DNA of 64,000 nt from an uncultured Phocaeicola sp. (GCA_944320815.1 CALUIZ010000004.1:59392-123391), one strand, 5' to 3'; shown: positions 23,549 to 34,409, numbered from the stretch's first letter. Notes: generated by a model from the sequence alone, not told the origin. Program-made: numbers and translations.

Positions 23549-25563
23549 CAGAGCATCGACTTTACTTGGTTGTAGACATTCTCTGCGGTGAAGCCGAGCT
23601 TTTCGTCAAGCACTTTGTAGGGAGCCGAGAAGCCGAATGATTCCAGTCCCCAGATTTTTCCGTTGGCACCTACCAGTCCCAGCAGATTGACGGGCAGGCC
23701 GGCTGTAAGTCCGAACACCTTCGCTCCTGTCGGGATGACACTTTCTTGGTATTCCTTGCTCTGGCTGCGGAACAATCCTTCAGACGGGACGGACACGATG
23801 CGTGTCTTGATGCCGTCTTTGTGGAGCAGTTCTGCGCCCGCTGCAAGTGTGGAAACTTCAGAGCCGGAAGCAACTATTATCACGTCCGGATTCTCGTCAG
23901 AGCCTGCAACGATGTATGCACCTTTGGAGGCTTGTGTATAGTCGGTGCCTTCAGGAAGCATGTTGATGTTCTGGCGGGAAAGGATAAGCGCGGTCGGTGT
24001 GTCCGTGTTTTCCATGGCCAGTTTCCAGCAGACGGTAGTTTCTTCCGCGTCTGCAGGACGGAGCACCAGCATGGAGTTCTTTCCGTGATGGTTCTTCAGC
24101 TTTTCCATCAGACGGATCTGGGCTTCCTGTTCTACCGGTTCGTGGGTAGGTCCGTCTTCACCTACGCGGAACGCGTCATGCGTCCAGATGAACTTGACGG
24201 GCAATTGCATCAGGGCAGCCATGCGGACAGCGGGTTTCATATAGTCGGAGAACACGAAGAACGTACCGCATGCAGCGATTACACCTCCGTGAAGAGCCAT
24301 ACCGATACAGCAGCAGGCCATTGTCAGTTCGGCCACACCGGCCTGGAAGAATGCGCCGCTGAAGTCGCCTTTGACAAATGCATGGGTCTGCTTCAGGAAA
24401 CCGTCGGTCTTGTCAGAATTCGACAGGTCGGCCGATGCGCAGATCATGTTGGGCACCTGCTGTGCCAGTGCGCTCAATACGGTAGCCGAAGCGTTGCGTG
24501 TCGCGTCGTTGGCTTTCTGCTGGATGTGTTCCCAGTCGACTTTCGGAGCCGCTCCGCTGAACCATTCTTTTTGTTGCGCAGCTTTTTCCGGATTGGCTGC
24601 CGCCCAGGCATTTTCTTCTTCGTGGCGGGCTGCCGCAATCTTCTTGAGCTCTTCGGCACGGTTGGCATACATTTCCTTCACGTCATCGAAAATCACGAAC
24701 GGATCATCAGGATTTCCTCCCAGATTGATGATAGTGTTTCTGTAAGCGTCACCGCCCAGCGGTGCTCCATGAGTCTTGCAGTTGTGTTCGTAGGAAGTGT
24801 TGTCTGCCTTGCGTGCGCCTTTCCCCATGACGCAACGTCCGATAATCAGAGTCGGGCGTTTGTCTTCGGCTTTGGCGGCATCGAGTGCCTTGCGGATTTC
24901 GTCGCAGTCATTTCCATTTATTTCGAGCACGTTCCATCCCCATGCGCGGTATTTCATGGCGGTGTCTTCAGCCGTCACGTCTTTTGTCTCCGTCGAGAGC
25001 TGGATTTCATTCGAGTCATAGAACATAATCAGGTTGTCCAGTCCGAGATGGCCGGCGATGCGTCCGCTGCCTTGAGAGATTTCTTCCTGGATTCCACCGT
25101 CAGAGATGTATGCATAAATCGTTTCTTTCGAGAAAGTCGGGTTGCCGGTGCGGGCAGCGAGGAACTTGGCCGCGATGGCTGCGCCTACCGCGAACACGTG
25201 TCCTTGTCCCAGCGGGCCGGATGTGTTTTCTATTCCGCGCTCAATGTCCACTTCGGGGTGGCCCGGAGTGGGAGAGCCCCATTGGCGCAGCTGCTTGAGT
25301 TCGTCCAAAGAGAATTTTCCGATGAGGGCAAGCTGTGAATACAGCATGGGCGCCATGTGTCCGGGGTCGAGGAAGAAACGGTCGCGCCCTTCCCATTTGG
25401 GATTCTGCGGGTCGTATTGCAGATACTCGGAGTAGAGCACGTTGATGAAGTCCGCTCCACCCATGGCACCTCCCGGATGACCGGATTTTGCTTTTTCGAC
25501 CATTGAGGCAGCCAGAATACGGATGTTGTCGGCTGCATGGTCCATTACTCGTTTGTTGTTCAT
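23548..25563 (-). CDS. tkt: transketolase
   Basis: A 671-residue TPP enzyme that moves two-carbon units between pentose-phosphate sugars. Motifs are KSGHPGGAMGGADFINVLYS near the N-terminus, the TPP region GSGRIAGHLGLDNLIMFYDS (the usual GDG is GSG here), and the transketolase motif THDAFRVGEDGPTHEPVEQE. A C-terminal domain follows. It runs directly into rpiB. Placement beside ara genes fits use of the arabinose-derived xylulose 5-phosphate. The GDG-to-GSG difference deserves an alignment check, but the rest is intact. Confidence 0.95.
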   Translation of the reverse strand: MNNKRVMDHAADNIRILAASMVEKAKSGHPGGAMGGADFINVLYSEYLQYDPQNPKWEGRDRFFLDPGHMAPMLYSQLALIGKFSLDELKQLRQWGSPTPGHPEVDIERGIENTSGPLGQGHVFAVGAAIAAKFLAARTGNPTFSKETIYAYISDGGIQEEISQGSGRIAGHLGLDNLIMFYDSNEIQLSTETKDVTAEDTAMKYRAWGWNVLEINGNDCDEIRKALDAAKAEDKRPTLIIGRCVMGKGARKADNTSYEHNCKTHGAPLGGDAYRNTIINLGGNPDDPFVIFDDVKEMYANRAEELKKIAAARHEEENAWAAANPEKAAQQKEWFSGAAPKVDWEHIQQKANDATRNASATVLSALAQQVPNMICASADLSNSDKTDGFLKQTHAFVKGDFSGAFFQAGVAELTMACCCIGMALHGGVIAACGTFFVFSDYMKPAVRMAALMQLPVKFIWTHDAFRVGEDGPTHEPVEQEAQIRLMEKLKNHHGKNSMLVLRPADAEETTVCWKLAMENTDTPTALILSRQNINMLPEGTDYTQASKGAYIVAGSDENPDVIIVASGSEVSTLAAGAELLHKDGIKTRIVSVPSEGLFRSQSKEYQESVIPTGAKVFGLTAGLPVNLLGLVGANGKIWGLESFGFSAPYKVLDEKLGFTAENVYNQVKSML

Positions 25564-25597
25564 GTTGGTAAAATTTGTTTTGAATGTTACTATAATG

Positions 25598-25638
25598 AAG
25601 CGGGAGTTCCCGCTTTCTTGTTCAACACGACAAAGGTA
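25598..25638 (-). promoter_or_regulatory. tkt -7 box and leader hairpin
   Basis: Minus-strand TACCTTTG at 25631-25638 matches TAnnTTTG. Between it and the tkt start lies AAGCGGG-AGTT-CCCGCTT (about 25599-25616), a 7-bp hairpin in the predicted leader. The rest of the gap to 25903 holds only a small GGGTGTT/AACACCC stem (25699-25720). Confidence 0.45.
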
Positions 25639-25903
25639 GCTTTTTTTATGCGAATGTCCGTATTTTTCCGGCGATAAATCAGATGCTTGAAAACATCAGG
25701 GTGTTTTGTCTGGAACACCCCGCTGTTTTCTGCATGATGTGAGGCTGTTTCAAAACGGGTATCAGCTTTCACCTTGTCGCCCTGACAGACATGGCGGAGA
25801 TGACATCGTTTTTCGTTGCTTGAGTCTTGTTCTGAGGCGGCCTCATGGATGCGTACATTCGTCGCTTCCTTTTGATGGAAAAGCGTTCCGCTTCCGGTTC
25901 CTG

Positions 25904-27502
25904 TCATTTTTTGAAGCGTACGGCGGCTTCTTCTATCGGCAGTCCTTTCTTGTAGTTTTCTATGTATGCGTTGAATCCCATAACGTCTTCCGGAGTAGGT
26001 GAGATCTCCACACCGGTGTTGCCGGCGAATACGCATTTGTCCAGATAATCAGCGAGGGACAGTTTCCCGTCGTTGTTGGCCAGATAGGAACCTAGCAGTG
26101 CGATGCCCCATGCGCCGCCTTCTCCGGCCGTTTCCATTACGGAAATCGGAGAGTTGAGGGCTGCCGCAAGGATACGCTGGCCCACTCCTTTGGTCTTGAA
26201 CAGGCCTCCGTGTCCGGTAATCCGGTCGACTTTGACTTTTTCTTCGTTGAAGAGTATGTCATTGCCGATTTTCAGCACTCCGACCGATGCATACAGATGC
26301 GCGCGCATGAAGTTGGACAGATTGAACTTGTCGTTTGCGGAACGCACGAACAGCGGCCTTCCTTCGGCGAGGCCGGTGACGGGCTCACCCGATATGTAGT
26401 TGTAGGAGATGAGTCCTCCGCAGTCCGTGTCGCCTTCCAGCGCATGGTTGTATAGCTTGCCGAACACTTCGTTCATGTCTACCGGAATGCCCAGAAGTTC
26501 CTGGTATTCCTTGAACAGATTGACCCATGCGTTGAGGTCGGACGTGCAGTTGTTGCAGTGAACCATGGCCACCGGACTTCCGTCGGGGGTTGTCACCATG
26601 TCTATCATCTCATAAGGTTTTGAGAGCTCCTTTTCGAGTACAATCATGGAGAAGGAGGATGTGCCGGCCGAAACGTTTCCTGTGCGCTGTTTTACGGCGT
26701 TGGTCGCCACCATTCCCGTGCCTGCGTCACCTTCCGGCGGACAGAGAGGCACCCCGGCTTTCAGATGTCCGGAAATGTCGAGCTTCTTTGCGCCTTCCGG
26801 TGTCAGGAAACCTGCGTTCTCACCGGCCAGCAGCACTTCCGGAAGGATGTCGGTCAGATGCCAGCTGAATTTCTTCGGGGCAATCAGGTTCTCGAACTTT
26901 TCAACCATCGTGGCCGAATAGTTCCCGGTCTTCTGGTCGATGGGGAGCATGCCTGAAGCGTCGCCGATGCCCAGCACCTTTCTTCCTGTCAGTTGCCAGT
27001 GCACATAGCCTGCGAGCGTGGTCAGATAGGTGATGTCGTTTACGTGCGGCTCGTCGTTCAGAATAGCCTGATACAGGTGAGAAATGCTCCATCTGAGCGG
27101 GATGTTGAAGACGAAGGCCTCAGAAAGGGCCGCCGCCGCCATGCCCGTGTTCGTGTTTCTCCATGTGCGGAAAGGCACAAGAATCTCTTCTTTGTCGTTG
27201 AATGCCATATAGCCGTGCATCATGGCACTGATGCCGATGGCGGCCAGCGTTTCTATTTCCGTGTCATATTGTTTTCTGACATCGGCGCGGAGGTCAGCAT
27301 AACAGTCCTGCAGCCCCTTCCAGATGTCTTCAATGCTGTATGTCCAGAGACCGTCGACCAATTGATTCTCCCAGCTGTAGCTTCCCTGTGCGATGGGCTT
27401 GTTTTCCCGGTCAATCAGAACGGCCTTTATTCGAGTGGAGCCGAATTCAATTCCCAGAATGGCTTTCCCTGCCTCGATGGTTGATTTAGCGTCCGAATTC
27501 AT
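25904..27502 (-). CDS. araB: L-ribulokinase, FGGY family
   Basis: 532 residues from the ATG at 27502 ([20 protein letters not shown]). The N-terminal FGGY ATPase motif is [16 protein letters not shown], and the C-terminal nucleotide-binding segments are [15 protein letters not shown] and [20 protein letters not shown]. It is unlike E. coli AraB and closer to the xylulokinase-like type used as L-ribulokinase in Bacteroides arabinose operons. The context supports that: it lies downstream of araA and araD. The reaction is phosphorylation of L-ribulose. An upstream extension to 27535 is open but overlaps the terminator region. Confidence 0.88.
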   Translation of the reverse strand: MNSDAKSTIEAGKAILGIEFGSTRIKAVLIDRENKPIAQGSYSWENQLVDGLWTYSIEDIWKGLQDCYADLRADVRKQYDTEIETLAAIGISAMMHGYMAFNDKEEILVPFRTWRNTNTGMAAAALSEAFVFNIPLRWSISHLYQAILNDEPHVNDITYLTTLAGYVHWQLTGRKVLGIGDASGMLPIDQKTGNYSATMVEKFENLIAPKKFSWHLTDILPEVLLAGENAGFLTPEGAKKLDISGHLKAGVPLCPPEGDAGTGMVATNAVKQRTGNVSAGTSSFSMIVLEKELSKPYEMIDMVTTPDGSPVAMVHCNNCTSDLNAWVNLFKEYQELLGIPVDMNEVFGKLYNHALEGDTDCGGLISYNYISGEPVTGLAEGRPLFVRSANDKFNLSNFMRAHLYASVGVLKIGNDILFNEEKVKVDRITGHGGLFKTKGVGQRILAAALNSPISVMETAGEGGAWGIALLGSYLANNDGKLSLADYLDKCVFAGNTGVEISPTPEDVMGFNAYIENYKKGLPIEEAAVRFKK

Positions 27503-27529
27503 AACGTGAAATTTAAAGATTAAAAAAAT

Positions 27530-27590
27530 AAACACAGAGACGCGAAGGACAAGCTCTCGGATGATGTCGTCTTTCTGTGTCTCTGTGTTT
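27530..27590 (-). terminator. intrinsic terminator between araA and araB
   Basis: AAACACAGAGAC (27530-27541) pairs perfectly with 27579-27590. On the minus strand the stem is followed by TTTATTTTTTTAA. It lies after the araA stop (27603) and before the araB start (27502), so part of the transcript should stop there. Confidence 0.75.
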
Positions 27591-27602
27591 TTTTCTGTTT
27601 TA

Positions 27603-29129
27603 TCAGCAGAGTGCCTTGTTCAGCATGTAGTAAACTTCGTTCATGCGAAGTTCCTTCTTGAATTCGCTGATGGTGGTGTCTTTGTTGATGTGTATCATTT
27701 CAATGCCTGCAATCTCGGCATAGTCTTCCCAGTATTCTGCGGTCAGGTCGTAAGAGAAGCAGGAGTGGTGAGTTCCGCCTGCCAGAATCCATGCGCCTGC
27801 ACCCACTTCGAAGTTCGGCTGCGGAATCCACAGTGCAGATGCAACCGGGAGTTTGGGCAGCGGTTTCGGCTCGATGCATTCCACATCGTTCACAATCAGA
27901 CGGAAGCGGTTGCCCAGGTCAACTACGGTAGCCGTGCATCCCATGCCTGTTTTTGATGTGAACACGAGACGTGCAGTCTGGCTCTTGCGTATGCCGATGC
28001 CGAGGAAGTGAACTTCCAGACGAGGTCTCTTCGCCGCAATCAGCGGGCAAACCTCCAGCATGTGAGCCTGCAGGATGGCACTCTTTTCTCCGTCGAAGTT
28101 CAATGTGTAGTCTTCCAGGAACGAACATCCGTTGGGAAGTCCCTGATTCATCACCCATACGGTGCGGTAGAGAGCGGCCGATTTCCAGTCGCCTTCTGCG
28201 CCGAATCCGTATCCTTCAGCCATCAGACGCTGTGATGCCAGTCCCGGAATCTGGTCGAAATGGCTGCCGTCCGTCTGGCCGAGGTCGTCGAAATTGGTGG
28301 TGAATCCCTTTGCACCCTTTGCCTTCAGGATAGCGCGCAGGGCGAGTTCAGCCTTGGCCGAATTCCAGATCTTCTGATATGCTTCCGTTGACTTGTCTTC
28401 CAGAGCAGCATCGTGGTCATATTCCTGGAAATAAGTCTGGACGAGTGCATCCACCTCTTCATCCTTTATCTGGCTGTGGTACTCCATCAGTTCACTTGCC
28501 GGGCAGTAGTCTACGTGATAACCCATGCGCACTTCAGCTTCCACCTTGTCACCGTCGGTTACAGCCACATTGTTCATCTGGTCACCGAAACGGATAATCA
28601 GCATGTCCTGAGCATCTGCCCATGCGGCGCATACCCGCATCCATACGGCAATCTTGCGCTGGGTCTCTTCGTCCTTCCAGTAGCCTACAACCACTTTGCG
28701 GCGGATGCGCATGCGGGTGCATATATGTCCGAACTCACGGTCGCCATGGGCCGACTGGTTGAGGTTCATGAAGTCCATATCCATCGTGTCCCAAGGTATT
28801 TCCTTGTTGAACTGAGTGTGCAGATGGAGCAGCGGTTTTTTCAGTTGCTGCAGACCGTGAATCCACATCTTGGCAGGAGAGAATGTGTGCATCCACGTGA
28901 TGATGCCGATACACTTCTTGTCGTTGTTGGCTGCCTTCATTACGGCTTCCACTTCTTTCGAAGAGTTGGCGGTTCCTTTATATACAACTTTCACCGGCAG
29001 CTTTCCGCTGTTGTTAAGTCCGGCTACCATTTCATTGCTGTGTGCGTCTACTGCGATTACAGCATCGCCTCCGTACAGAAGCTGTGCTCCTGTTACGAAC
29101 CATACTTCATATTGGTCAAATGTGTTCAT
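27603..29129 (-). CDS. araA: L-arabinose isomerase
   Basis: A 508-residue enzyme converting L-arabinose to L-ribulose. Family landmarks are [16 protein letters not shown] at the start, [32 protein letters not shown], and TTNFDDLGQ with the metal-site region [20 protein letters not shown]. Length and order match known AraA. It follows araD by 33 bp in the operon. Cytoplasmic, Mn-dependent by family. Confidence 0.97.
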   Translation of the reverse strand: MNTFDQYEVWFVTGAQLLYGGDAVIAVDAHSNEMVAGLNNSGKLPVKVVYKGTANSSKEVEAVMKAANNDKKCIGIITWMHTFSPAKMWIHGLQQLKKPLLHLHTQFNKEIPWDTMDMDFMNLNQSAHGDREFGHICTRMRIRRKVVVGYWKDEETQRKIAVWMRVCAAWADAQDMLIIRFGDQMNNVAVTDGDKVEAEVRMGYHVDYCPASELMEYHSQIKDEEVDALVQTYFQEYDHDAALEDKSTEAYQKIWNSAKAELALRAILKAKGAKGFTTNFDDLGQTDGSHFDQIPGLASQRLMAEGYGFGAEGDWKSAALYRTVWVMNQGLPNGCSFLEDYTLNFDGEKSAILQAHMLEVCPLIAAKRPRLEVHFLGIGIRKSQTARLVFTSKTGMGCTATVVDLGNRFRLIVNDVECIEPKPLPKLPVASALWIPQPNFEVGAGAWILAGGTHHSCFSYDLTAEYWEDYAEIAGIEMIHINKDTTISEFKKELRMNEVYYMLNKALC

Positions 29130-29162
29130 GGATATGATTGTTTTAAAAGTTTGTTGGTCTTG

Positions 29163-29852
29163 TCATTTTTTCTGTCCGTAATACGCATTGGGTCCATGCT
29201 TGCGGCTGAAATGCTTTTCTATCAGGAGTGGGTTCATGGTAAGTTGCGGGTTGACGGCATAGGCTATGCTCGCCATCTTTGCAACCTGCTCCATCACCAC
29301 TGCATTGTGCACTGCGTCGTGTGCGTCCTTTCCCCATGCGAATGGTCCATGGTTCTTTACCAGTACCCCCGGTGTATGTACCGGATTCATCCCTTCAAAG
29401 CGTTTTACGATGACGTTTCCTGTTTCCAGTTCGTATTCTCCCTTCACCTCCTCTTCTGTCATGTCGGCCGTGCAGGGGATAGCTTCATGAAAATAGTCGG
29501 CATGAGTGGTGCCGATGTTCGGAATGTCACATCCGGCCTGTGCCCATGCTGTGGCATAAGTGGAGTGTGTGTGTACGACACCGCCGATTTCGGGGAATGC
29601 CTTGTAGAGCACCAGATGGGTAGGGGTGTCGCTCGAAGGACGGAGGTCTCCTTCCACTACGTTCCCGTCAAGGTCGACCACCACCATGTCTTCCGCTTTC
29701 ATTTCGTCATATGATACTCCACTCGGTTTGATGACAACCAGTCCGCTCTCACGGTCAATGGCCGATACATTTCCCCAAGTGAAGATGACAAGTCCATGCT
29801 TCACCAAGTCGAGGTTTGCATGGAATACTTTTTCTTTTAAACTTTCTAGCAT
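29163..29852 (-). CDS. araD: L-ribulose-5-phosphate 4-epimerase
   Basis: A 229-residue class II aldolase-family epimerase producing D-xylulose 5-phosphate. Visible features are [20 protein letters not shown] and [10 protein letters not shown], the zinc-binding histidine pair in [18 protein letters not shown], and [15 protein letters not shown], which carries the third histidine. It starts 6 bp after araR ends and precedes araA. Confidence 0.97.
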   Translation of the reverse strand: MLESLKEKVFHANLDLVKHGLVIFTWGNVSAIDRESGLVVIKPSGVSYDEMKAEDMVVVDLDGNVVEGDLRPSSDTPTHLVLYKAFPEIGGVVHTHSTYATAWAQAGCDIPNIGTTHADYFHEAIPCTADMTEEEVKGEYELETGNVIVKRFEGMNPVHTPGVLVKNHGPFAWGKDAHDAVHNAVVMEQVAKMASIAYAVNPQLTMNPLLIEKHFSRKHGPNAYYGQKK

Positions 29853-29858
29853 GATGTA

Positions 29859-30536
29859 TTAAAGTTTGAATTTTGGATCTTTCCGGTAGGCCTTGTCATT
29901 GAATTGGTAGAGGCAGGCCCCCCGTTTTGACCCGGTTTTGTCTATTTTGTCTGTTTTCTCTATGAATCCCATGTCCGCAATGCGTTTCCTGAAATTGCGC
30001 TTGTCCATCGGCTCTCCGTAAATAGCTTCATAAAGGTTCTGCAGCTGCGTGAGCGTGAACAGCTCCGGCAGCAGGTTGAAGCCGATGGGGGCGCGGGAGG
30101 CTTTTTGCTTCATCATGTTCCTTGCCTTTTCCACCATCTGGTTATGGTCGAAAATCAGATCGGGAAGTTCATCGATGTTGACCCAATGGGCATTGTGCCG
30201 GCTCACCAGCTCCCGGTCGTACTCATTGATGTTGATCAGCGCGTAATAGGCCAATGAGATGACTCTTTCACCGGGGTCGCGGTGGATTTCTCCGAAAGCC
30301 CCGATTTGTTCCATATATACGTCTTTCAGTCCCGTCAGTTCATATAAAACACGTTTTGCGGCATCGTCTGCGCTTTCATTCTCCTGCACGAACCCTCCCA
30401 TGAGAGACCATTGGCCTTTGGCTGGTTCGAAATTTCTTTGCAGGAGCAGCAGGTTCAGATGGTCTTTCTCGAATCCGAATATGATGCAGTCAATGCCTAC
30501 ATAGAATTTAGGATTTTTACTATAATAATCTGTCAT
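29859..30536 (-). CDS. araR: NUDIX-fold transcriptional regulator AraR
   Basis: A 225-residue protein with an N-terminal NUDIX domain and a C-terminal winged helix (LTQLQNLYEAIYGEPMDKRN; FRKRIADMGFIEKTDK). The NUDIX box keeps GFVQENE but has RVLYEL where hydrolases have RExxEE, so the catalytic glutamates are missing, as expected of NrtR/AraR-type regulators. In Bacteroides this family represses arabinose genes and is released by L-arabinose. It is encoded within its own regulon between galM and araD. Candidate operators are described at 31793 and 59635. Confidence 0.92.
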   Translation of the reverse strand: MTDYYSKNPKFYVGIDCIIFGFEKDHLNLLLLQRNFEPAKGQWSLMGGFVQENESADDAAKRVLYELTGLKDVYMEQIGAFGEIHRDPGERVISLAYYALININEYDRELVSRHNAHWVNIDELPDLIFDHNQMVEKARNMMKQKASRAPIGFNLLPELFTLTQLQNLYEAIYGEPMDKRNFRKRIADMGFIEKTDKIDKTGSKRGACLYQFNDKAYRKDPKFKL

Positions 30537-30573
30537 GTCGTTGATGATGTTACAGGCGGGAAAAAGCGTGTCG

Positions 30574-31728
30574 TCATTTTTCTACGCCGAATTTGAAGAT
30601 ACAATGGCTTTGATAAGTTTCCCCCGGTTTCAGTACGACTGAAGGCCATTGCGGTTTGTTGGGGCTGTCGGGATAGTGCTGGGTTTCCAGACAGACAGAG
30701 GCACGTTGCGGATAGGCTATACCTTTTTTCCCTTTCACTTTTCCGTCAAGGAAGTTGCCGGTATAGACCTGGATGCCCGGTTCGTTTGTGTAGACGGTCA
30801 GGCTGATTCCTGTTGTCGGACAGGTCAGACTGGCCGCAGGTTTGGTGATGTCACCTTTGGTAGTCAGTACCCAGTTGTGATCAAATCCGTTGCCGAATTT
30901 CACCTGTTCGTTGCTGAAATCAGCTACCGAGGGAGCGATAGGTTTCGGAGTGTTGAAGTCGAACGGAGTATTTTTTACAGCCATCATCGTACCGTTGGTC
31001 ATGTATGTATCATCAACGGGTGTGATGCTGTCGGAAGCCACATAAAGAATATGGTCAGTGGCCGGTTTTGACGGGTCGCCGCTCAAGTTGAAATAAGAAT
31101 GGTTAGTCATGTTAATGACGGTCGTTTTGTCTGTAGTGGCATCATACTTGATGTCGATGGCATTGTCGGCCGTAAGTGAGTAAGTCACGTTTGCCGTCAC
31201 GTTTCCCGGAAAGTTGTTGTCTCCGTCGGGCGATTTCATTGTAAGCACGATTGTGCTGTCATTTGTCTGGTTAGCTTCATATACCTGATACTGCCATCCG
31301 GTAGGCCCTCCGTGCAGACAGTGTCCGAAATTGTTTGTAGGCAACTGGATAAGAGTGCCTTCAATCTTCATTTGCCCTTTGTTGATGCGGTTGGCATAGC
31401 GTCCTATAGAGGCCCCGAAATCACTCGGTATGTTCTGGTAATCGGCTATGCTGTCAAATCCCAGCACCACATCAGTCATCGTGCCGTTCTTGTCGGGTAC
31501 CATGATTGAAACGATGCGTCCGCCGAAGTTCGTGACACACACTTCCATTCCGTTATGGTTCTTCAGTGTATAGAGCTTGACAGGTTTGGTTCCGTCGACG
31601 GTTGTCTCAAAGTTGGCCGGATTCAGTCCGGAGAGGGTCAATGCCGGTTTTTCTTCCTTTGTACCGCAACTTGCGAGAAGTGCCAGAGCTGCACTCATCC
31701 CTAAAATAGAAGTTTTTATGCTTTTCAT
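30574..31728 (-). CDS. galM: aldose 1-epimerase (mutarotase), lipoprotein
   Basis: 384 residues with a lipoprotein signal (ILGMSAALALLASCGTKEEK), so it is periplasmic or surface-attached rather than cytoplasmic like E. coli GalM. Family motifs are FGASIGRYANRINKGQ, HCLHGGPTGWQYQVYEA (catalytic His region), NMTNHSYFNLSG and the later NEPGIQVYTGNF. It interconverts anomers of free sugar, feeding the cytoplasmic isomerase after uptake. It is first in the galM-araR-araD-araA-araB unit, with a palindromic operator upstream. Confidence 0.93.
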   Translation of the reverse strand: MKSIKTSILGMSAALALLASCGTKEEKPALTLSGLNPANFETTVDGTKPVKLYTLKNHNGMEVCVTNFGGRIVSIMVPDKNGTMTDVVLGFDSIADYQNIPSDFGASIGRYANRINKGQMKIEGTLIQLPTNNFGHCLHGGPTGWQYQVYEANQTNDSTIVLTMKSPDGDNNFPGNVTANVTYSLTADNAIDIKYDATTDKTTVINMTNHSYFNLSGDPSKPATDHILYVASDSITPVDDTYMTNGTMMAVKNTPFDFNTPKPIAPSVADFSNEQVKFGNGFDHNWVLTTKGDITKPAASLTCPTTGISLTVYTNEPGIQVYTGNFLDGKVKGKKGIAYPQRASVCLETQHYPDSPNKPQWPSVVLKPGETYQSHCIFKFGVEK

Positions 31729-31748
31729 GATTGTATGTTTTTAATATG

Positions 31749-31764
31749 GTGTAAAAGTAACACT
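31749..31764 (-). promoter_or_regulatory. imperfect repeat shared with the symporter promoter
   Basis: On the minus strand this reads AGTGTTACTTTTACAC, an imperfect inverted repeat. The symporter upstream region has AGTGTAATTTTACACT (59609-59624). It lies between the candidate AraR palindrome and the galM start. Confidence 0.35.
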
Positions 31765-31792
31765 TAACTTGATAACTTGGATATGAACTTGC

Positions 31793-31808
31793 TATGTTAT
31801 GCAACATA
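31793..31808. promoter_or_regulatory. candidate AraR operator upstream of galM
   Basis: TATGTT-ATGC-AACATA is a perfect 6-bp inverted repeat with a 4-base spacer, 64 bases upstream of the galM ATG. The same ATGTT-N4-AACAT pattern occurs upstream of the symporter at 59635. Assignment to AraR is inference from position and recurrence. Confidence 0.6.
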
Positions 31809-31874
31809 AAACAGATATTTTCTTTCTTTTGCGGAGAAAAAATTGTGTGAAGGCGGAATGTTGCGTGTCGGGGT

Positions 31875-31921
31875 AAAAAGATGAGGGTGACCATTTCAAA
31901 ATTGGCCACCCTCATCTTTTT
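31875..31921. terminator. terminator at the end of the fimbrillin operon
   Basis: AAAAAGATGAGGGTG-A-CCA pairs with 31903-31921 across a 9-base loop, a 19-bp stem with one mismatch and a T-run on both strands. It follows the stop at 31933 on the minus strand. Confidence 0.85.
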
Positions 31922-31932
31922 GCTTGGTACAG

Positions 31933-34404
31933 TCAGGGCTGTATCTCTATGCTGGACTTGAACATGTTCAGTTGCACTAGCGTATGGTTCGTTATATCTA
32001 TGCTCCAGAAACTTTCCGTATCGTTCGGATCCAGATAGATTTTCTGCAGTTTTCCGAACTTGCCGGTAGTGGTGCGCAGACGGATGTTCTCCGCTTTCTC
32101 AACCGGTGCGAACGTACGGACTGCCGGTGCGCTTTCCAGTATCTTTCTGCTGAATATGTCGAGCGAGCCGTCCAGGCGCGTCACATACACTTTCTTGTCT
32201 GTGATCAGCAGTCCCGTAGGCTGGTATGTCAGAGGCAGAGCCCGGCTTCGCAGGTCTTGTTGCTGCCAGTATTTCCCGGACTGTACATAAGAGTCAGCCT
32301 TTGACAGGTCGAAACTGTAGATGCCCTTGAACGAATTGTCGTATTCGGTCATATAGATGTTTCCGTCCGTCGGGTCCACCGCCCATTGCGTGGGATGATA
32401 GTCTGAATGGGTCATTTTCTGGTTGTCGCGGGTTACGCAAGTGATTTCCTGAAATTTTTCAGAGACAATGTCTTTCCTCAAGTATGTGTCCAAACTTATA
32501 TTGTCGCGCAGCAACAGATATTGTGTGGTGGCCAGCATAGCCCCGCTTCCGCTCAGGCGGTTCCGTGTATAGGCTCCCGATTCGAAAAGCTTGCCTATGC
32601 GGGTCACATACGCCGGGCGGGTTGGGTCGGAGATGTCGAACACCTCCACACAGGACTGTCGGCGCATCACATACAAGCGGTTTGTCTGTTCGTCCACAGC
32701 CAGATCGTCTATCAGATCGAGCTTGTCCGAGGTGCCCCGAAAACTCAGTGTCTGTCCTTCAAAAGTCCATTCAGACAGTCTTTCCGCCACTTGCTGCTGT
32801 TCCATGTCATAAATCAATATGCAAGGGAAGGATGTCAATGTGCCGTCCGTTACAGCATTATAGTTATTGGCAAACAACAGATAACGGTCCTGTATAAATA
32901 CCAGGCTTCCTCCCGGGACGAACTTTTCTTCTGCATATCCGAAGTCGGCGGCCTGCCACACTTTGCGGACATAGGGCGTTTCGTATTCAATGATGTTTTC
33001 ATCATACGGATACACTTTTACCGACATTTTCAAACTGTTGGAACGCAGCGTAATCGTAGAGGGTGCTTCCTCCGTTCCCTGATAGCCGTCTTTGAGGCGG
33101 AACGTGACGGTGCCCAGTGTCCCCTGTCCGCCGTGATTCTCCGACACGTCCAGCCATTCAGGCATGTCGGTCAGATTCCATCCTCCTGATTCTGTGGCCA
33201 ATATCTGAAGCTGGTCTGCCTTCTGTTCCGCCACTCTCAGTTCCGCTTTGTCGGCGGCCAGATAATCAGTGGCATTGTACACCACCTGTGTCAGACTCCC
33301 GATTTCCGGGCGCAGTTCCAGTGTGGCATGTATGTTGACCGAAGGATTGCTGTAGGCCTCCTCCGCCGTATCATAGCCTGACTGGGTCACTCTGATGATG
33401 TTCAGAATGTAGTGTTTGTTGCGCAGCAGGTCGACAGGTCACATATATCCCGTTTCCTTATCCTGTTCGGAGAAATTCACGCGATACCATGAGAGCCGGT
33501 CGCTTTTCTCGAAATATCCTCCGATAAGGAAAGTCGTGTTCCATGTTCCGTCGGCATCCGATTCCGGGACGATTATTTTCCCGCGGATGGCATTGGCAGG
33601 TGAGGCCAGTTCCGTAGTGAGAGACATCCGTTCGGCATCCGCTTTTACTGTAGCCTTCTTCAGCGTGTATTCGTTGCCTATTTGTGCACCTGTCTGTCGT
33701 TCTGTCCATTCAAAGTTTCCGGGTGCCGGTGCCGCGAATCCTTTGGACGGTACGTCACGTACTTCCACACAGCCCAACTGGAAATTTTCCAGTCCCACGG
33801 CTTCGAAAGAGTTTCCGTTCAATACCACATCGACGGTTGAAACCGCACGGAGCATCATTATCCTGTTTATGTCCTGATGTGGAGACGCACTGTCATAGGC
33901 AGAAGGCGTTTCTCCCCACATAGGAAAGGGATCGGAATTATTCGCCCAGTCTGAGTTTGTGAACTCAATCTCGCGGTACAGCTCGTCCTTTTTTGTAATA
34001 CGCCCCTCCTGTACGGCCTGAACTACTTCATCATGCAGGTTGGCGAAGAACACGAAACGCAGGCCCTGCGCTTCGGCTTTCGTCAGCGGAATGCGGTAGA
34101 GCCACTTTCCTCCTCCGTCAATGGAGTACAGTTCCTCTGCCGGATAATGGCGGTAGAGAAGTCCGTCGGCATCAAAGGCCAGCACATCCAGAGTCTGGAT
34201 AAGATTTTCCCGCAGTACCGCCGTGGCGCGTGACTGTGCTGCCGTCGGTTCAGCTTGCGGAATTTTCACTTCAAAAACCAGTGCATCCCCTTTCGGCATG
34301 CTTGGTGCAGAAAAGTCGTCCGTCTGGCATGAGCCGAACAAAAACAGGCCGACGGTCAGAAGCGAATATATGAAACGTCTGTAAACAGGTCTGTTCTTTT
34401 TCAT
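31933..34404 (-). pseudogene. fimbrillin/BACON/beta-propeller lipoprotein gene interrupted by in-frame TGA
   Basis: From 34404 a lipoprotein (FIYSLLTVGLFLFGSCQTDD) with a fimbrillin-like domain runs 321 codons to a TGA at 33439-33441. Without changing frame the reading continues PVDLLRNKHYILNIIRVTQS, which is the expected last strands of a fimbrillin (YxPVDLLRNxxY). It then has a BACON-like domain (GGWNLTDMPEWLDVSENHGG) and about 300 residues of propeller-like repeats. The intact reading would be 823 codons. The downstream frame has only a GTG at 33390 to start from and no signal peptide. The break could be a nonsense mutation (for example CGA to TGA), a sequencing error or readthrough. It begins 5 bp after the metzincin gene. 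Confidence 0.78.
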
Positions 34405-34409
34405 TTTTC

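Noticed and set aside
23746..25338. 530-codon plus-strand frame opposite transketolase
   Set aside because: Antisense shadow of a conserved enzyme gene in a GC-biased third-position pattern; no start context or motifs.
28413..29714. 433-codon plus-strand frame opposite araA and araD
   Set aside because: Antisense shadow crossing two genes and their gap; both sense genes are fully conserved.
33439..33441. Selenocysteine insertion at the in-frame TGA
   Set aside because: Nothing around the codon resembles a selenoprotein family and fimbrillin ends do not use a redox residue here. No selenocysteine machinery is visible in the window.
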